A stretch of DNA of 64,000 nt, taken from the NCBI RefSeq assembly GCF_937952055.1, contig NZ_CALFYO010000029.1, positions 4,586 to 68,585 on the forward strand, in the 5' to 3' direction. The stretch's first letter is position 1, and every line of letters starts with the position of its first letter. Under the pieces are notes generated by a model. The model ran no database searches, was not told the origin of the DNA, and was given only the letters and a program-made list of their open reading frames with translations. Of the stretch, positions 19,234 through 29,430 are shown one piece after another. The position numbers were made by a program, and so were the translations under genes. The DNA is from an uncultured Piscinibacter sp. GTDB lineage: Bacteria; Pseudomonadota; Gammaproteobacteria; Burkholderiales; Burkholderiaceae_C.

Positions 19234-21825
19234 TCAGACCGTCACCGACTTCGCCGTCTCCGCGTACTCCTCGATCTGGTCGAAGTTCATGTAGCGGTAG
19301 ACGCTGGCCGCGTCCTTGTTGATGATGCCCATCTCGGACTGGTATTCGGCCACGGTCGGGATGCGGCCCAGCTTGGAGGCGATCGCCGCCAGCTCGGCCG
19401 AGGCGAGGAACACGTTGGTGTTCTTGCCCAGTCGGTTGGGGAAGTTGCGCGTGCTGGTGGAGACCACCGTCGCGCCCTCGCGCACCTGCGCCTGGTTGCC
19501 CATGCACAGGCTGCAGCCCGGCATCTCGGTGCGCGCCCCGGCGGTGCCGAAGGCGGCATAGTGGCCTTCCTTGATCAACTCGCTCTGGTCCATCTTGGTC
19601 GGCGGCGCGACCCACAACTTGACCGGGATGTCGCGCTGGCCGCCGAGCAGCTTGGCCGCGGCGCGGAAGTGGCCGATGTTGGTCATGCACGAGCCGATGA
19701 AGGCCTCGTCGATCTTCGTGCCGGCCACTTCACTCAGCAACTTGGCGTCGTCCGGATCGTTCGGGCAGCACAGCACCGGCTCCTTCAGCTCGTTGAGGTC
19801 GATCTCGATGACGGCGGCGTACTCCGCGTCCTTGTCGGCCTCGAGCAACTGCGGGTCGGCCAGCCACGCCTCGACCTTCTTAATGCGGCGCTCCAGCGTG
19901 CGCTTGTCCTGGTAGCCGTCGGCGATCATGTTCTTCATCAGCACGATGTTCGACTTCAGGTACTCGACGATCGGTGCCTTGTCGAGCTTGATCGTGCAGC
20001 CGGCGGCAGAACGCTCGGCGCTCGCATCGGACAGCTCGAAGGCCTGTTCCACCTTCAGGTCCGGCAGGCCCTCGATCTCGAGGATGCGACCGCTGAAGAT
20101 GTTCTTCTTGCCGGCCTTGGCCACGGTCAGCAGGCCGGCCTTGATGGCGTACAGCGGGATCGCGTGCACCAGGTCGCGCAGCGTCACGCCCGGCTGCATC
20201 TGGCCCTTGAAGCGCACCAGCACCGACTCGGGCATGTCCAGCGGCATCACGCCGGTGGCCGCGCCGAAAGCGACCAGGCCGGAACCCGCCGGGAAGCTGA
20301 TGCCGATCGGGAAGCGGGTGTGCGAGTCGCCGCCGGTGCCGACGGTGTCGGGCAGCAGCAGGCGGTTCAGCCAGCTGTGGATCACGCCGTCGCCCGGGCG
20401 CAGCGCGACGCCGCCGCGGTTGCTGATGAAGGCGGGCAGCTCGCGGTGCGTCTTCACGTCCACCGGCTTCGGGTAGGCGGCGGTGTGGCAGAACGACTGC
20501 ATCACCAGGTCGGCGCTGAAGCCCAGGCAGGCCAGGTCCTTCAGTTCGTCGCGCGTCATCGGGCCGGTGGTGTCCTGGCTGCCGACGGTCGTCATCTTCG
20601 GCTCGCAGTAGGTCCCCGGGCGCACGCCCTGGCCTTCGGGCAGGCCGCAGGCGCGGCCGACCATCTTCTGCGCCAGCGTGAAGCCGGCCTTCGTCGCCGC
20701 CGGCGCCTGCGGCAGGCGGAACACGGTGGAGGCGCTCAGGCCGAGGAACTCGCGCGCCTTGGCCGTCAGCGAGCGGCCGATGATCAGGTTGATGCGGCCG
20801 CCGGCGCGCACCTCGTCGAACAGCACGTCGCTCTTCAGCTTGAACTCGGCGACTGTCTGGCCGTTCTTCACCAGCTTGCCGTCGTAGGGAAGCACCTCGA
20901 TCACGTCGCCCATATCGAGCTTCGACACGTCGACCTCGATCGGCAGCGACCCGGAGTCTTCCTGCGTGTTGAAGAAGATCGGCGCGATCTTGCCGCCCAG
21001 CGTGACGCCGCCGAAGCGCTTGTTCGGCACGAAGGGGATGTCCTGGCCGGTGGCCCAGATCACGCTGTTGGTGGCGCTCTTGCGGCTCGAACCCGTGCCG
21101 ACCACGTCGCCGACGTAGGCGACCAGGTGGCCCTTCTTCTTCAGGTCCTCGATGAACTGCATCGGGCCGCGCTTGCCGTCCTCCTCGGGCTTGAAGGCTG
21201 CGTCGGGACGGGTGTTCTTCAGCATCGCCAGGTAGTGCAGCGGGATGTCCGGGCGGCTCCAGGCGTCGGGCGCGGGCGAGAGGTCGTCGGTGTTCGTCTC
21301 GCCGGGCACCTTGAAGACGGTCACGGTGATGGCCTTGGGCACCTCGGGCCGGCTGGTGAACCACTCGGCGTCGGCCCAGCTCTTCATCACCTCCTGCGCC
21401 TTGGCGTTGCCGGCCTTGGCCTTCTCGGCAACGTCGTTGAAGAAGTCGAACATCAGCAGGGTCTTCTTCAGTGCCTCGGCGGCGACGCCGGCGACTTCCT
21501 TGTCGTCGAGCAGTTCGATCAGCGGGTGCACGTTGTAGCCGCCGACCATGGTGCCCAGCAGCTCGGTGGCCTTGGCCTTGGAGACGAGTCCGACCTTCAG
21601 GTCGCCGTGGGCCACGGCGGCGAGGAACGAGGCCTTGACCTTGGCCGCGTCGTCCACGCCCGGCGGCACGCGGTGCGTCAGCAGGTCCAGCAGGAAGGCG
21701 TCCTCGCCGGCGGGCGGGGCCTTGATCAGTTCGATCAGCTCGGCGGTCTGCTTGGCATCCAGCGGCAACGGCGGGATGCCGAGGGCGGCGCGTTCGGCGG
21801 CATGTTGGCGATAGGCTTGCAGCAT
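19234..21825 (-). CDS. acnB: Aconitate hydratase B
   Basis: 863 residues, the AcnB length. The order of domains is that of AcnB: N-terminal HEAT-like domain 4 region ('[20 protein letters not shown]'), swivel domain, then the Fe-S core with '[18 protein letters not shown]' (one cluster Cys) and '[13 protein letters not shown]' (two cluster Cys). It is the main vegetative aconitase in E. coli and binds its own mRNA when the cluster is lost; that property is family knowledge. ATG 21825 fits the family start. An AT-rich promoter area about 60 bases upstream overlaps a 12-bp palindrome shared with the gntR/mdh region, so GntR control is likely. Confidence 0.97.
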   Translation of the reverse strand: MLQAYRQHAAERAALGIPPLPLDAKQTAELIELIKAPPAGEDAFLLDLLTHRVPPGVDDAAKVKASFLAAVAHGDLKVGLVSKAKATELLGTMVGGYNVHPLIELLDDKEVAGVAAEALKKTLLMFDFFNDVAEKAKAGNAKAQEVMKSWADAEWFTSRPEVPKAITVTVFKVPGETNTDDLSPAPDAWSRPDIPLHYLAMLKNTRPDAAFKPEEDGKRGPMQFIEDLKKKGHLVAYVGDVVGTGSSRKSATNSVIWATGQDIPFVPNKRFGGVTLGGKIAPIFFNTQEDSGSLPIEVDVSKLDMGDVIEVLPYDGKLVKNGQTVAEFKLKSDVLFDEVRAGGRINLIIGRSLTAKAREFLGLSASTVFRLPQAPAATKAGFTLAQKMVGRACGLPEGQGVRPGTYCEPKMTTVGSQDTTGPMTRDELKDLACLGFSADLVMQSFCHTAAYPKPVDVKTHRELPAFISNRGGVALRPGDGVIHSWLNRLLLPDTVGTGGDSHTRFPIGISFPAGSGLVAFGAATGVMPLDMPESVLVRFKGQMQPGVTLRDLVHAIPLYAIKAGLLTVAKAGKKNIFSGRILEIEGLPDLKVEQAFELSDASAERSAAGCTIKLDKAPIVEYLKSNIVLMKNMIADGYQDKRTLERRIKKVEAWLADPQLLEADKDAEYAAVIEIDLNELKEPVLCCPNDPDDAKLLSEVAGTKIDEAFIGSCMTNIGHFRAAAKLLGGQRDIPVKLWVAPPTKMDQSELIKEGHYAAFGTAGARTEMPGCSLCMGNQAQVREGATVVSTSTRNFPNRLGKNTNVFLASAELAAIASKLGRIPTVAEYQSEMGIINKDAASVYRYMNFDQIEEYAETAKSVTV

Positions 21826-21886
21826 GAGGGGCTCCGGTGGCGTTGCGGTGTCGCGGGCGGGTCTTCGGGTTACCCCGATATTTTAT

Positions 21887-21900
21887 ATCTTATATAAGAC
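21887..21900 (-). promoter_or_regulatory. Putative GntR operator in the acnB promoter
   Basis: TCTTATATAAGA (21888-21899) is a perfect 12-bp palindrome. Read on the minus strand the 14 bases are GTCTTATATAAGAT, and TATAAAAT follows directly, a likely -10 region for acnB. The mdh/gntR intergenic region contains GTCTTCTATAAGAC (24820-24833). Occlusion of the -10 suggests repression; the regulator assignment is inferred. Confidence 0.6.
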
Positions 21901-21960
21901 TTGAGGAAGCATCGCAGTGGTGGCTGACGCCGGACTGTCGCTCCACTCGCAAGCAAAGAA

Positions 21961-21990
21961 AAGGCCCGCCGGAGGCGGGCCTTTGCGGGA
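21961..21990 (-). terminator. Rho-independent terminator of the 22001-22483 gene
   Basis: AAGGCCCGCC and GGCGGGCCTT (21961-21983) form a 10-bp stem with a 3-base loop. On the minus strand the stem runs into TTCTTTGC, giving a T-rich tail after about TTTTCTTT. It begins 10 bases past the stop of the minus-strand gene to its right. Confidence 0.85.
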
Positions 21991-22000
21991 GCGGCGGAGC

Positions 22001-22483
22001 TTACTTGGCGGCGGCGAGGGCGGCGCTCTTCTGCTTCTCGTGCACGCAGCCGTCGACCACGCGGCGTCCGGCCTTCTGGTCCATCAGCATCGACTTGTTG
22101 GCGATCTGCAGCAGCATCGTCTGCCCCTTCACGTCCTCCAGGCGCAGTGCACCGGTGGACGACAGCACCGGTTTCATCGTCCAGACGTGCTTCTGGTGCC
22201 TGACGTCGACGTAACCGTTCGCCTTCGGGTTCATCGACACGTCGATCGACTGGCTGAACTCGCACTGGTACTCGCCGAGGTAGGTGCGTTCTGCCGCAGC
22301 CATCTGGTCGGCGTCGGCGGCGGGCAAGGCGACGGTGGCCGCAGCGGCTGCAGCCTTGGGCGCGGACTTCTTGGCCGCCACTTTCTTGGCTGCAGGCTTC
22401 GCCGGCGTGGCGGTCTGCGCTACGGCAACGGTGGCGCCCAGGCAGAGGGCGGCGGCGACGGCAAGGGTGGTCTTCAGGTTCAT
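22001..22483 (-). CDS. Secreted/periplasmic protein of unknown function with Lys/Ala-rich linker
   Basis: 160 residues. Signal peptide 'MNLKTTLAVAAALCLGATVAVAQ' with an Ala-x-Ala-type cleavage site near residue 22, then a Lys/Ala-rich low-complexity segment ('KPAAKKVAAKKSAPKAAAAA', about 28-48) and a small folded domain of about 105 residues with two cysteines (in 'GEYQCEFSQSIDVS' and 'VVDGCVHEKQKS') that could form one disulfide. I do not recognise the domain, although similar small exported proteins occur next to acnB in related betaproteobacteria. ATG 22483 is the only start that retains the signal peptide. It has its own terminator and lies between the CitE-like gene and acnB. Confidence 0.75.
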   Translation of the reverse strand: MNLKTTLAVAAALCLGATVAVAQTATPAKPAAKKVAAKKSAPKAAAAAATVALPAADADQMAAAERTYLGEYQCEFSQSIDVSMNPKANGYVDVRHQKHVWTMKPVLSSTGALRLEDVKGQTMLLQIANKSMLMDQKAGRRVVDGCVHEKQKSAALAAAK

Positions 22484-22642
22484 GGTCGGTGTGCGCAAGC
22501 GCGTGTCGAGTGACGGTGGCCGCAGCATGAGGCTGCCCGACAGCGTACTGCAACCAATTGCTGCGCGGTGGACCGCGCGCTTACAAGTGCAAACGTGGAT
22601 GGGCCGCCGTCCGTGGTGCTTGCCACAGTCGGCGGACACCGC

Positions 22643-23638
22643 TCAGGCCGGGGAGGCCTCGAACCAGGCGCGACGGACTTCCGCCGGCAGCGGCTGGCCG
22701 GTGCGGTGGGCGCGCTCCAGCACCTGCCAGAAGTAGCGGTAGCTGGCGCGGTCGTGCAGCGTGTCGCGGTGGCGGATCGGCGCCCACTGCGCGGCCTGGG
22801 CAGCGCGCACGATCTCGATGGCGAGGTCGACCTCCGCGGCGGTCGGCGCGAACGCGTCGACGATGGTGAGCACCTGGTCGGGGTGGATGCTCCACATGCG
22901 CGTGTAGCCAAATTCGCGCGCGGCGCGCGTCGCCGCCGCCGCCAGCGCGTGCAGGTCCTTGAACTCGGTGACCACGCAGTGCGAAGGCGTCTTGCCGTGC
23001 GCATGGCAGGCCGCCGAGATCTCCAGCTTGGCGCGCACCACCAGCGGATGGGTGAACTGGCCCTGGGCGCTCATCGCCGTGGCCGGGATGGCGCCTCGGT
23101 GGGCCGAGACGAAGTCCATCAGCCCGAAGGACACCGACTCGATGCGCGGATGCGCGGCGATCGCATCGACCTCGCGCAGCGCGCCATGCGTCTCCACCAG
23201 CACATGCACGGGGATCTGCCGGCCGTGGCCGTGGATGCGCACGAAGTGGTCGATCTCCTCGCAGGCGCGCGTGGCATCCGCCAGGCCGCGCGGCTTGGGC
23301 ACCATCAGGTAAGCCAGCCGCGCGCCGGCACGGCGCACCAGCGTGTCGACGTCGTTCGCGAAGGCCGGGTGGCCGACGGGGTGCACGCGTGCGCCGACGC
23401 GGCCATGCCGGTTGGCGGCCGACATCACCAGTTCGGCGCAAAGGTGCGCATGCTCGGCTTCGCCGCCGACCGGCGCGCCGTCCTCGCAGTCCAGCGTGAC
23501 GTCGAACACCGGCCCGAGGTCGCCCTGCAGCTCCAGGCTCTTGCGCATGCGCGCCTCGACGCCGGAATAGTGGTCGCACACCGGCAGGGCCGGCGCGCGA
23601 TCGTCGGCGTCGAAGAGGGCGTCGCGAGGATGGGTCAT
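22643..23638 (-). CDS. HpcH/HpaI-superfamily CitE-like lyase (orphan citrate lyase beta-like)
   Basis: 331 residues. CitE-like TIM-barrel features: 'ARMRKSLELQ', 'TLDCEDGAPVG' (metal-ligand acidic residues), 'RVHPVGHPAF' and 'YLMVPKPRG', ending with the lid-type helices. No citD or citF gene is near, so a citrate lyase complex is unlikely; stand-alone relatives cleave malyl-CoA, citramalyl-CoA or similar. It lies just downstream of mdh on the same strand and is probably co-transcribed with it. ATG 23638 (MTHPRDALFD) begins the part that aligns with relatives; the frame is open to ATG 23731, giving 31 more Ala/Arg-rich residues that are probably not translated. Substrate not determinable. Confidence 0.85.
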   Translation of the reverse strand: MTHPRDALFDADDRAPALPVCDHYSGVEARMRKSLELQGDLGPVFDVTLDCEDGAPVGGEAEHAHLCAELVMSAANRHGRVGARVHPVGHPAFANDVDTLVRRAGARLAYLMVPKPRGLADATRACEEIDHFVRIHGHGRQIPVHVLVETHGALREVDAIAAHPRIESVSFGLMDFVSAHRGAIPATAMSAQGQFTHPLVVRAKLEISAACHAHGKTPSHCVVTEFKDLHALAAAATRAAREFGYTRMWSIHPDQVLTIVDAFAPTAAEVDLAIEIVRAAQAAQWAPIRHRDTLHDRASYRYFWQVLERAHRTGQPLPAEVRRAWFEASPA

Positions 23639-23735
23639 GAGATCACGGCGTGCGGGGCTCGCGGCGGCCGCAGCATCGGCAGGGGCGGGCGCTGCGGCGG
23701 CCCGGCGCGATGGCCCGACACGCGTTCTCATCGGG

Positions 23736-24722
<987 letters not shown>

Positions 24723-24812
24723 GGAGGGCTCCGGAAGAGGGGAAATGGGTCTTGGAGGGGGTCAGGGCGCGAGTGTAGGACGAAGCCGGCCGCGGGGCGA
24801 GGGGAATCCCGA

Positions 24813-24833
24813 GTCTTATGTCTTCTATAAGAC
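24813..24833. promoter_or_regulatory. GntR-type operator between mdh and gntR
   Basis: GTCTTAT (24813-24819) and ATAAGAC (24827-24833) are perfect 7-base inverted arms; nested within, GTCTTCTATAAGAC (24820-24833) is a near-palindrome differing from the acnB site at two of 14 positions. It lies 52 bases before the gntR start and 91 before the mdh start, so one bound dimer could act on both. Autoregulation is inferred. Confidence 0.65.
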
Positions 24834-24884
24834 ATCTGTCAGCTGATTATGGACGATGGGCGCCCGTTGTGTTGCAATCCGCCC

Positions 24885-25628
24885 ATGTCGACCGTCGCCA
24901 CCGAGACCGCCAGCCCGGCCTTCAGTCCGCTGTACCAGCAGATCAAGGCGCTGATGGTGCGCGACCTGCAGGCCGGCGTGTGGCGCCCCGGCGAGGCGAT
25001 CCCGAGCGAGACCGAACTCGCGGTGCGCTTCAAGGTCAGCCAGGGGACGGTGCGCAAGGCCATCGACGAACTCGCCACCGAGAACCTGCTGGTGCGCCGC
25101 CAGGGCAAGGGCACCTTCGTCGCCACCCATGCCGAGCAGACGACGCAGTTCCGCTTCCTGCGCCTGCAACCGGACGATGGCGTGGCCAGCGGCACGCAGC
25201 GCCGCTTCATCGACTGCCGGCGCCTGCGCGCGCCCGCCGATGTGGCGCGCGCGCTCGGACTGCGGTCGGGCGATGCGGCCATTCAGGTCAAGCGCGTGCT
25301 GTCGCTGCGCGGTTCGCCGGTGGTGTTCGACGAGATCTGGCTGCCGGCGGCGCCATTCAAGGGCCTGACCGCGGAGAAGCTGTCGGGCTATCGCGGCCCG
25401 ATGTACGGGCTGTTCGAATCGGAGTTCGGCGTGCGCATGATCCGCGCCGAGGAGAAGATTCGCGCGGTCGCGGCGGAAGGGCAGGCGGCCGAACTGTTGG
25501 CGGTGCCGGTCGGCGCGCCGCTGCTGTCGGTCGAGCGGCTGTCGCTCACCTACGGCGACAAGCCCGTCGAATTGCGTCGTGGCCTCTACAACACCGCGGC
25601 GCACCACTATCGCAACGAACTGAGCTGA
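24885..25628 (+). CDS. GntR-family regulator, HutC/FarR subfamily (UTRA domain), TCA-cluster regulator
   Basis: 247 residues. Winged helix at about 15-82: 'SPLYQQIKALMVRDLQAGVW', 'IPSETELAVRFKVSQGTVRKAI' (the helix-turn-helix) and the wing 'RRQGKGTFVATH'. From about residue 100 a UTRA ligand-binding domain follows, with 'QVKRVLSLRGSPVVFDEIWL' and 'LLSVERLSLTYGDKPVELRR'. The ligand might be a TCA-related metabolite but is not visible. ATG 24885 (MSTVATETAS) is chosen; ATG 24849 would add 12 residues and lies closer to the operator. It stands between mdh (divergent) and the sdh-gltA operon, which makes control of the TCA cycle genes likely. Confidence 0.9.
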   Translation: MSTVATETASPAFSPLYQQIKALMVRDLQAGVWRPGEAIPSETELAVRFKVSQGTVRKAIDELATENLLVRRQGKGTFVATHAEQTTQFRFLRLQPDDGVASGTQRRFIDCRRLRAPADVARALGLRSGDAAIQVKRVLSLRGSPVVFDEIWLPAAPFKGLTAEKLSGYRGPMYGLFESEFGVRMIRAEEKIRAVAAEGQAAELLAVPVGAPLLSVERLSLTYGDKPVELRRGLYNTAAHHYRNELS

Positions 25629-25681
25629 CGCACCTTCGAATCGCAGCGGCGCCATGGTGCGCAAGCACCGTGCAAGGCTGC

Positions 25682-25697
25682 TGCAGTGCAATAGAAT
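25682..25697 (+). promoter_or_regulatory. Weak candidate -10 region for sdhC operon
   Basis: TAGAAT at 25692-25697 resembles a sigma-70 -10 box; GTGCAA sixteen bases upstream (25670-25675) is a poor -35. It lies in the 116-bp spacer between gntR and sdhC. No GTCTTNTATAAGAC-type palindrome is present here, so the operon may rely on another regulator or read through from gntR. Confidence 0.3.
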
Positions 25698-25744
25698 CGT
25701 TTGGTTTCGCGTTGATTACACCTTCACCGAAGACAAGGATGGGC

Positions 25745-26167
25745 ATGGCAGACACCCTCAAGCAGCGGCCCCAGTTCCGCAACATCCACGTCTCCCAGAT
25801 CGTCGCGTACCGCCTGCCGCCCGCGGGCATCGTGTCGATCCTGCACCGCGTCAGCGGCGTGCTGATGTTCCTGCTGATGCCGTTCATCATCTGGATGTTC
25901 GACGCCAGCGTGACCTCGGAGATTTCCTACGCGAAGTTCCAGTCCGCCTTTGTCGCCGGCGTGGGCATCCTGCCCGGTTGGTTCCTCAAGCTCGTCGTGC
26001 TGGGGCTGATCTGGGCCTACCTGCACCACCTGATCGCCGGCATCCGCCACTTGTGGATGGACTCGACGCACGCGGTCACCAAGGAGTTCGGTCTCCGCTC
26101 GGCCATCGTCACGCTGGCGCTGAGCGTGCTGCTCACGCTGGCACTGGGCTTCAAGCTGTTCTTCTGA
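25745..26167 (+). CDS. sdhC: Succinate dehydrogenase cytochrome b556 subunit
   Basis: 140 residues, three membrane helices. 'FRNIHVSQIVAYRLPPAGIVSILHRVSG' region (about 11-38) carries the SdhC Ser/Arg quinone-site block, and 'LHHLIAGIRHLWMD' (about 92-105) contains the haem-ligand His. ATG 25745 has AAGGA five bases before it; the ATG at 25739 has no room for a Shine-Dalgarno. It anchors SdhA and SdhB to the inner membrane with SdhD and reduces ubiquinone. It is the first gene of sdhCDAB-sdhE-gltA, with an 11-base gap to sdhD. Confidence 0.95.
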   Translation: MADTLKQRPQFRNIHVSQIVAYRLPPAGIVSILHRVSGVLMFLLMPFIIWMFDASVTSEISYAKFQSAFVAGVGILPGWFLKLVVLGLIWAYLHHLIAGIRHLWMDSTHAVTKEFGLRSAIVTLALSVLLTLALGFKLFF

Positions 26168-26177
26168 GACTCCGCTC

Positions 26178-26540
26178 ATGGCACAGAACTACGGATCCAA
26201 GCGCATCGTCGTCGGTGCGCACTACGGCCTGCGCGACTGGCTCGCGCAGCGCATCACCGCGGCGCTGATGGCGCTGTTCACCCTCGCGCTGATCGTGCAG
26301 GTGCTGCTGCCCGGCGAGATGGGCTACGACAAGTGGGCCGGCATCTTCAGCCGGCAGTGGATGAAGGTGCTGACCTTCGTCGTCATCGTCTCGCTGCTGT
26401 ACCACGTCTGGGTGGGCATGCGCGATGTCTGGATGGACTACGTGAAGCCGGTGGCGATCCGCCTCGTGCTTCAGGTGTTCACCATCGTGTGGCTGGTGGG
26501 CTGTGCGGGTTGGGCCATCCAGGTTCTCTGGAGACTGTGA
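26178..26540 (+). CDS. sdhD: Succinate dehydrogenase membrane anchor subunit
   Basis: 120 residues, three membrane helices after a short polar N-terminus. '[14 protein letters not shown]' begins helix 1; '[19 protein letters not shown]' (about 74-92) holds the haem-ligand His and the Asp-Tyr quinone-site pair, matching E. coli SdhD. ATG 26178 lies directly after 'GACTCCGCTC'. The gene sits 4 bases before sdhA and is part of complex II. No anomaly seen. Confidence 0.95.
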   Translation: MAQNYGSKRIVVGAHYGLRDWLAQRITAALMALFTLALIVQVLLPGEMGYDKWAGIFSRQWMKVLTFVVIVSLLYHVWVGMRDVWMDYVKPVAIRLVLQVFTIVWLVGCAGWAIQVLWRL

Positions 26541-26544
26541 TTCC

Positions 26545-28338
26545 ATGACTACCAACAACGTCTCGAAGCGCAAGTTCGACGTCGTCATCGTCGGCGCCGG
26601 CGGCTCCGGCATGCGCGCCTCGCTGCAACTCGCCCGCGCCGGCCTGAACGTCGCCGTGCTGTCCAAGGTGTTCCCGACGCGCTCGCACACCGTGGCGGCG
26701 CAGGGCGGCATCGGCGCCTCGCTGGGCAACATGAGCGAGGACAACTGGCACTACCACTTCTTCGACACGGTCAAGGGCTCCGACTGGCTGGGCGACCAGG
26801 ATGCCATCGAGTTCATGTGCCGCGAGGCGCCGAAGGTGGTCTACGAACTCGAGCACTTCGGCATGCCGTTCGACCGCAACGCGGACGGCACGATCTACCA
26901 GCGCCCGTTCGGCGGACACACCGCCAACTATGGCGAGAAGCCGGTGCAGCGCGCCTGCGCCGCAGCCGACCGCACCGGCCACGCGATGCTGCACACGCTG
27001 TACCAGCAGAACGTCAAGTCGCGCACCAACTTCTTCGTCGAGTGGATGGCGCTGGACCTGATCCGTGACGCCGAGGGCGACGTGGTCGGCGTCACCGCGC
27101 TCGAGATGGAGACCGGCGAACTGCACATCTTCGAGGCGAAGACCGTGCTGCTGGCCACCGGCGGCGCCGGCCGCATCTTCGCCGCCAGCACCAACGCCTT
27201 CATCAATACCGGCGACGGCCTGGGCATGGCGGCGCGCGCCGGCATTCCGCTGGAGGACATGGAGTTCTGGCAGTTCCATCCCACCGGCGTGCACAACGCC
27301 GGCGTGCTGCTCACCGAGGGCTGTCGCGGCGAAGGCGCGATCCTGCGCAACAGCAGCGGCGAGCGCTTCATGGAGCGTTATGCGCCCACCCTGAAGGATC
27401 TGGCGCCGCGCGACTTCGTGTCGCGCTGCATGGACCAGGAGATCAAGGAAGGGCGTGGCTGCGGGCCGAACAAGGACTACATCCAGCTCGACATGACGCA
27501 CCTCGGCGCCGAGACGATCATGAAGCGGCTGCCGAGCGTGTTCGAGATCGGCCACAACTTCGCCAACGTCGACATCACCAAGGAGCCCATTCCTGTGGTG
27601 CCGACCATCCACTACCAGATGGGCGGCATCCCGACCAACATCCACGGCCAGGTGGTGGTGCCCAAGCACGGCGAGCCGAACGCGGTGGTCAACGGCCTCT
27701 ACGCGGTGGGGGAGTGTTCGTGCGTGAGCGTGCACGGCGCGAATCGGCTGGGCACCAACTCGCTGCTCGACCTGCTGGTGTTCGGCCGTGCCGCCGGCAA
27801 CCACATCGTCGACAGTGCGCTGAAGACGAAGAGCCACAAGCCGTTGCCCGCCGACGCCGCCGACCGCACGCTGTCGCGCCTGGCCCGCTACGAGAAGAGC
27901 GTCAGTGGCGAGTACGCGCAGGACGTCGCCAACGACCTGCGCAAGGCCATGCAGCAGCATGCCGGCGTGTTCCGCACCCAGGCCTCGATGGATGAAGGCG
28001 TGGTCAAGGTCAAGGCGATCGCCGAGCGCGTGAAGGCGATCCACCTCGCCGACAAGTCCAAGGTGTTCAACACCGCACGCATCGAGGCGCTGGAGGTGGA
28101 GAACCTGATCGAGTCGGCGCTGGCGACGATGGTCTCGGCCGCGGCGCGCCACGAGAGTCGCGGCGCCCACACCGTCAACGACTACGGCGACACCCCGGAG
28201 CACCCGAACGGCCGCAACGACGCCGAGTGGATGAAGCACACGCTGTGGTACAGCGAGGGCAACCGCCTCGACTACAAGCCGGTGAACCTCAAGCCGCTGA
28301 CCGCGGAATCGATTCCCCCGAAGGTCCGTACCTTCTGA
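26545..28338 (+). CDS. sdhA: Succinate dehydrogenase flavoprotein subunit
   Basis: 597 residues. '[20 protein letters not shown]' (11-30) is the FAD dinucleotide-binding motif, '[18 protein letters not shown]' contains His48, the covalent FAD attachment site, and '[19 protein letters not shown]' (about 396-414) is the C-terminal FAD/active-site block. It oxidises succinate to fumarate. The FAD attachment depends on SdhE, encoded two genes downstream. ATG 26545 follows the sdhD stop by 4 bases. Full length and intact. Confidence 0.97.
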   Translation: MTTNNVSKRKFDVVIVGAGGSGMRASLQLARAGLNVAVLSKVFPTRSHTVAAQGGIGASLGNMSEDNWHYHFFDTVKGSDWLGDQDAIEFMCREAPKVVYELEHFGMPFDRNADGTIYQRPFGGHTANYGEKPVQRACAAADRTGHAMLHTLYQQNVKSRTNFFVEWMALDLIRDAEGDVVGVTALEMETGELHIFEAKTVLLATGGAGRIFAASTNAFINTGDGLGMAARAGIPLEDMEFWQFHPTGVHNAGVLLTEGCRGEGAILRNSSGERFMERYAPTLKDLAPRDFVSRCMDQEIKEGRGCGPNKDYIQLDMTHLGAETIMKRLPSVFEIGHNFANVDITKEPIPVVPTIHYQMGGIPTNIHGQVVVPKHGEPNAVVNGLYAVGECSCVSVHGANRLGTNSLLDLLVFGRAAGNHIVDSALKTKSHKPLPADAADRTLSRLARYEKSVSGEYAQDVANDLRKAMQQHAGVFRTQASMDEGVVKVKAIAERVKAIHLADKSKVFNTARIEALEVENLIESALATMVSAAARHESRGAHTVNDYGDTPEHPNGRNDAEWMKHTLWYSEGNRLDYKPVNLKPLTAESIPPKVRTF

Positions 28339-28346
28339 GCAAGATC

Positions 28347-29051
28347 ATGGCCAAGCGAACCTTCCAGATCTACCGCTACGACCCCGACACCGACGCCCGG
28401 CCGCGCATGCAGACCCTCGAGGTCGAGCTCGACGGCAGCGAGCGCATGCTGCTCGACGCGCTGATGAAGCTGAAGGCCGTCGACCCGACCCTGAGCTTCC
28501 GCCGCAGCTGCCGCGAGGGCGTGTGCGGCTCGGACGCGATGAACATCAACGGCAAGAACGGCCTGGCGTGCCTGACGAACATGCGCACGTTGCCGGATGT
28601 CGTGGTGCTCAAGCCGCTGCCCGGCCTGCCGGTGATCCGCGACCTGATCGTCGACATGACGCAGTTCTTCAAGCAGTACCACTCGATCAAGCCCTACCTC
28701 GTCAACGACGAGCCGCCGCCCGACAAGGAGCGCCTGCAGTCGCCCGAAGAGCGTGACGAGCTCAACGGCTTGTACGAGTGCATCCTGTGCGCAAGCTGCA
28801 GCACGTCCTGCCCCAGCTTCTGGTGGAACCCGGACAAGTTCGTCGGCCCGGCCGGGCTGCTGCAGGCCTACCGCTTCATCGCCGACAGCCGCGACCAGGA
28901 CACGGCCGGGCGTCTCGACGACCTCGAGGACCCGTACCGCCTGTTCCGCTGCCACACGATCATGAACTGCGTCGACGTCTGCCCCAAGGGCCTGAATCCG
29001 ACGAAGGCGATCGGCAAGATCAAGGAACTGATGGTCCGCCGCGCGGTGTGA
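28347..29051 (+). CDS. sdhB: Succinate dehydrogenase iron-sulfur subunit
   Basis: 234 residues. The 2Fe-2S site is C55, C60, D63 and C75 ('[12 protein letters not shown]', 'NGLAC'), with Asp at the third position as in E. coli; 4Fe-4S and 3Fe-4S ligands are in '[16 protein letters not shown]' and '[17 protein letters not shown]'. It transfers electrons from the flavin to ubiquinone. ATG 28347 is 9 bases after the sdhA stop, and 13 bases separate its end from sdhE. Intact. Confidence 0.97.
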   Translation: MAKRTFQIYRYDPDTDARPRMQTLEVELDGSERMLLDALMKLKAVDPTLSFRRSCREGVCGSDAMNINGKNGLACLTNMRTLPDVVVLKPLPGLPVIRDLIVDMTQFFKQYHSIKPYLVNDEPPPDKERLQSPEERDELNGLYECILCASCSTSCPSFWWNPDKFVGPAGLLQAYRFIADSRDQDTAGRLDDLEDPYRLFRCHTIMNCVDVCPKGLNPTKAIGKIKELMVRRAV

Positions 29052-29064
29052 TCGCAGTACTGCC

Positions 29065-29430
29065 ATGACCGCGCTGATCGACGAACGAGCCCTCTCGAAG
29101 TTGCGCTGGCGTTGCCGCCGCGGCCTGCTGGAGAACGATCTGTTCGTCGAGCGCTTCTTCGCGCGCAGCGCGGGCCGCGTCTCCGAGCAGCAGGCCGCGG
29201 GCATGGTGGCGCTGATGGACCTGGCCGACAACGATCTGCTGGACCTGCTGTTGCGACGCAAGGAGCCCGAGGGCGAGCTGGCGCGCGACGACGTGATCGA
29301 GGTGCTCGACCTGATGCGCACGCCGATCGATCAGTGCCTGAGACAAGACGACGAAGGGCCGACACGAGCCCGCCTGGTGGAGACAAGCCCGGCCTCAACC
29401 CCGACCCGCCATTCAAGGAAAGAACCATGA
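29065..29430 (+). CDS. sdhE: SdhE-type FAD assembly factor with C-terminal extension
   Basis: 121 residues. '[21 protein letters not shown]' (13-33) contains the RGxxE motif (R18 G19 L20 L21 E22) that contacts SdhA during covalent flavinylation. The SdhE core normally ends by about residue 95; the last roughly 26 residues ('[20 protein letters not shown]') are Pro/Thr/Arg-rich, look unstructured, and are encoded by the stretch just before gltA, including its Shine-Dalgarno. The stop overlaps the gltA ATG (ATGA), so gltA translation is probably coupled. Function comes from the family; the tail could be simple run-on to the overlap. Confidence 0.92.
   Translation: MTALIDERALSKLRWRCRRGLLENDLFVERFFARSAGRVSEQQAAGMVALMDLADNDLLDLLLRRKEPEGELARDDVIEVLDLMRTPIDQCLRQDDEGPTRARLVETSPASTPTRHSRKEP

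Noticed and set aside
23639..23731. N-terminal extension of the CitE-like protein from ATG 23731
   Set aside because: The added 31 residues are Ala/Pro/Arg-rich, and the conserved part begins after ATG 23638; neither start has a good Shine-Dalgarno, so some doubt remains.
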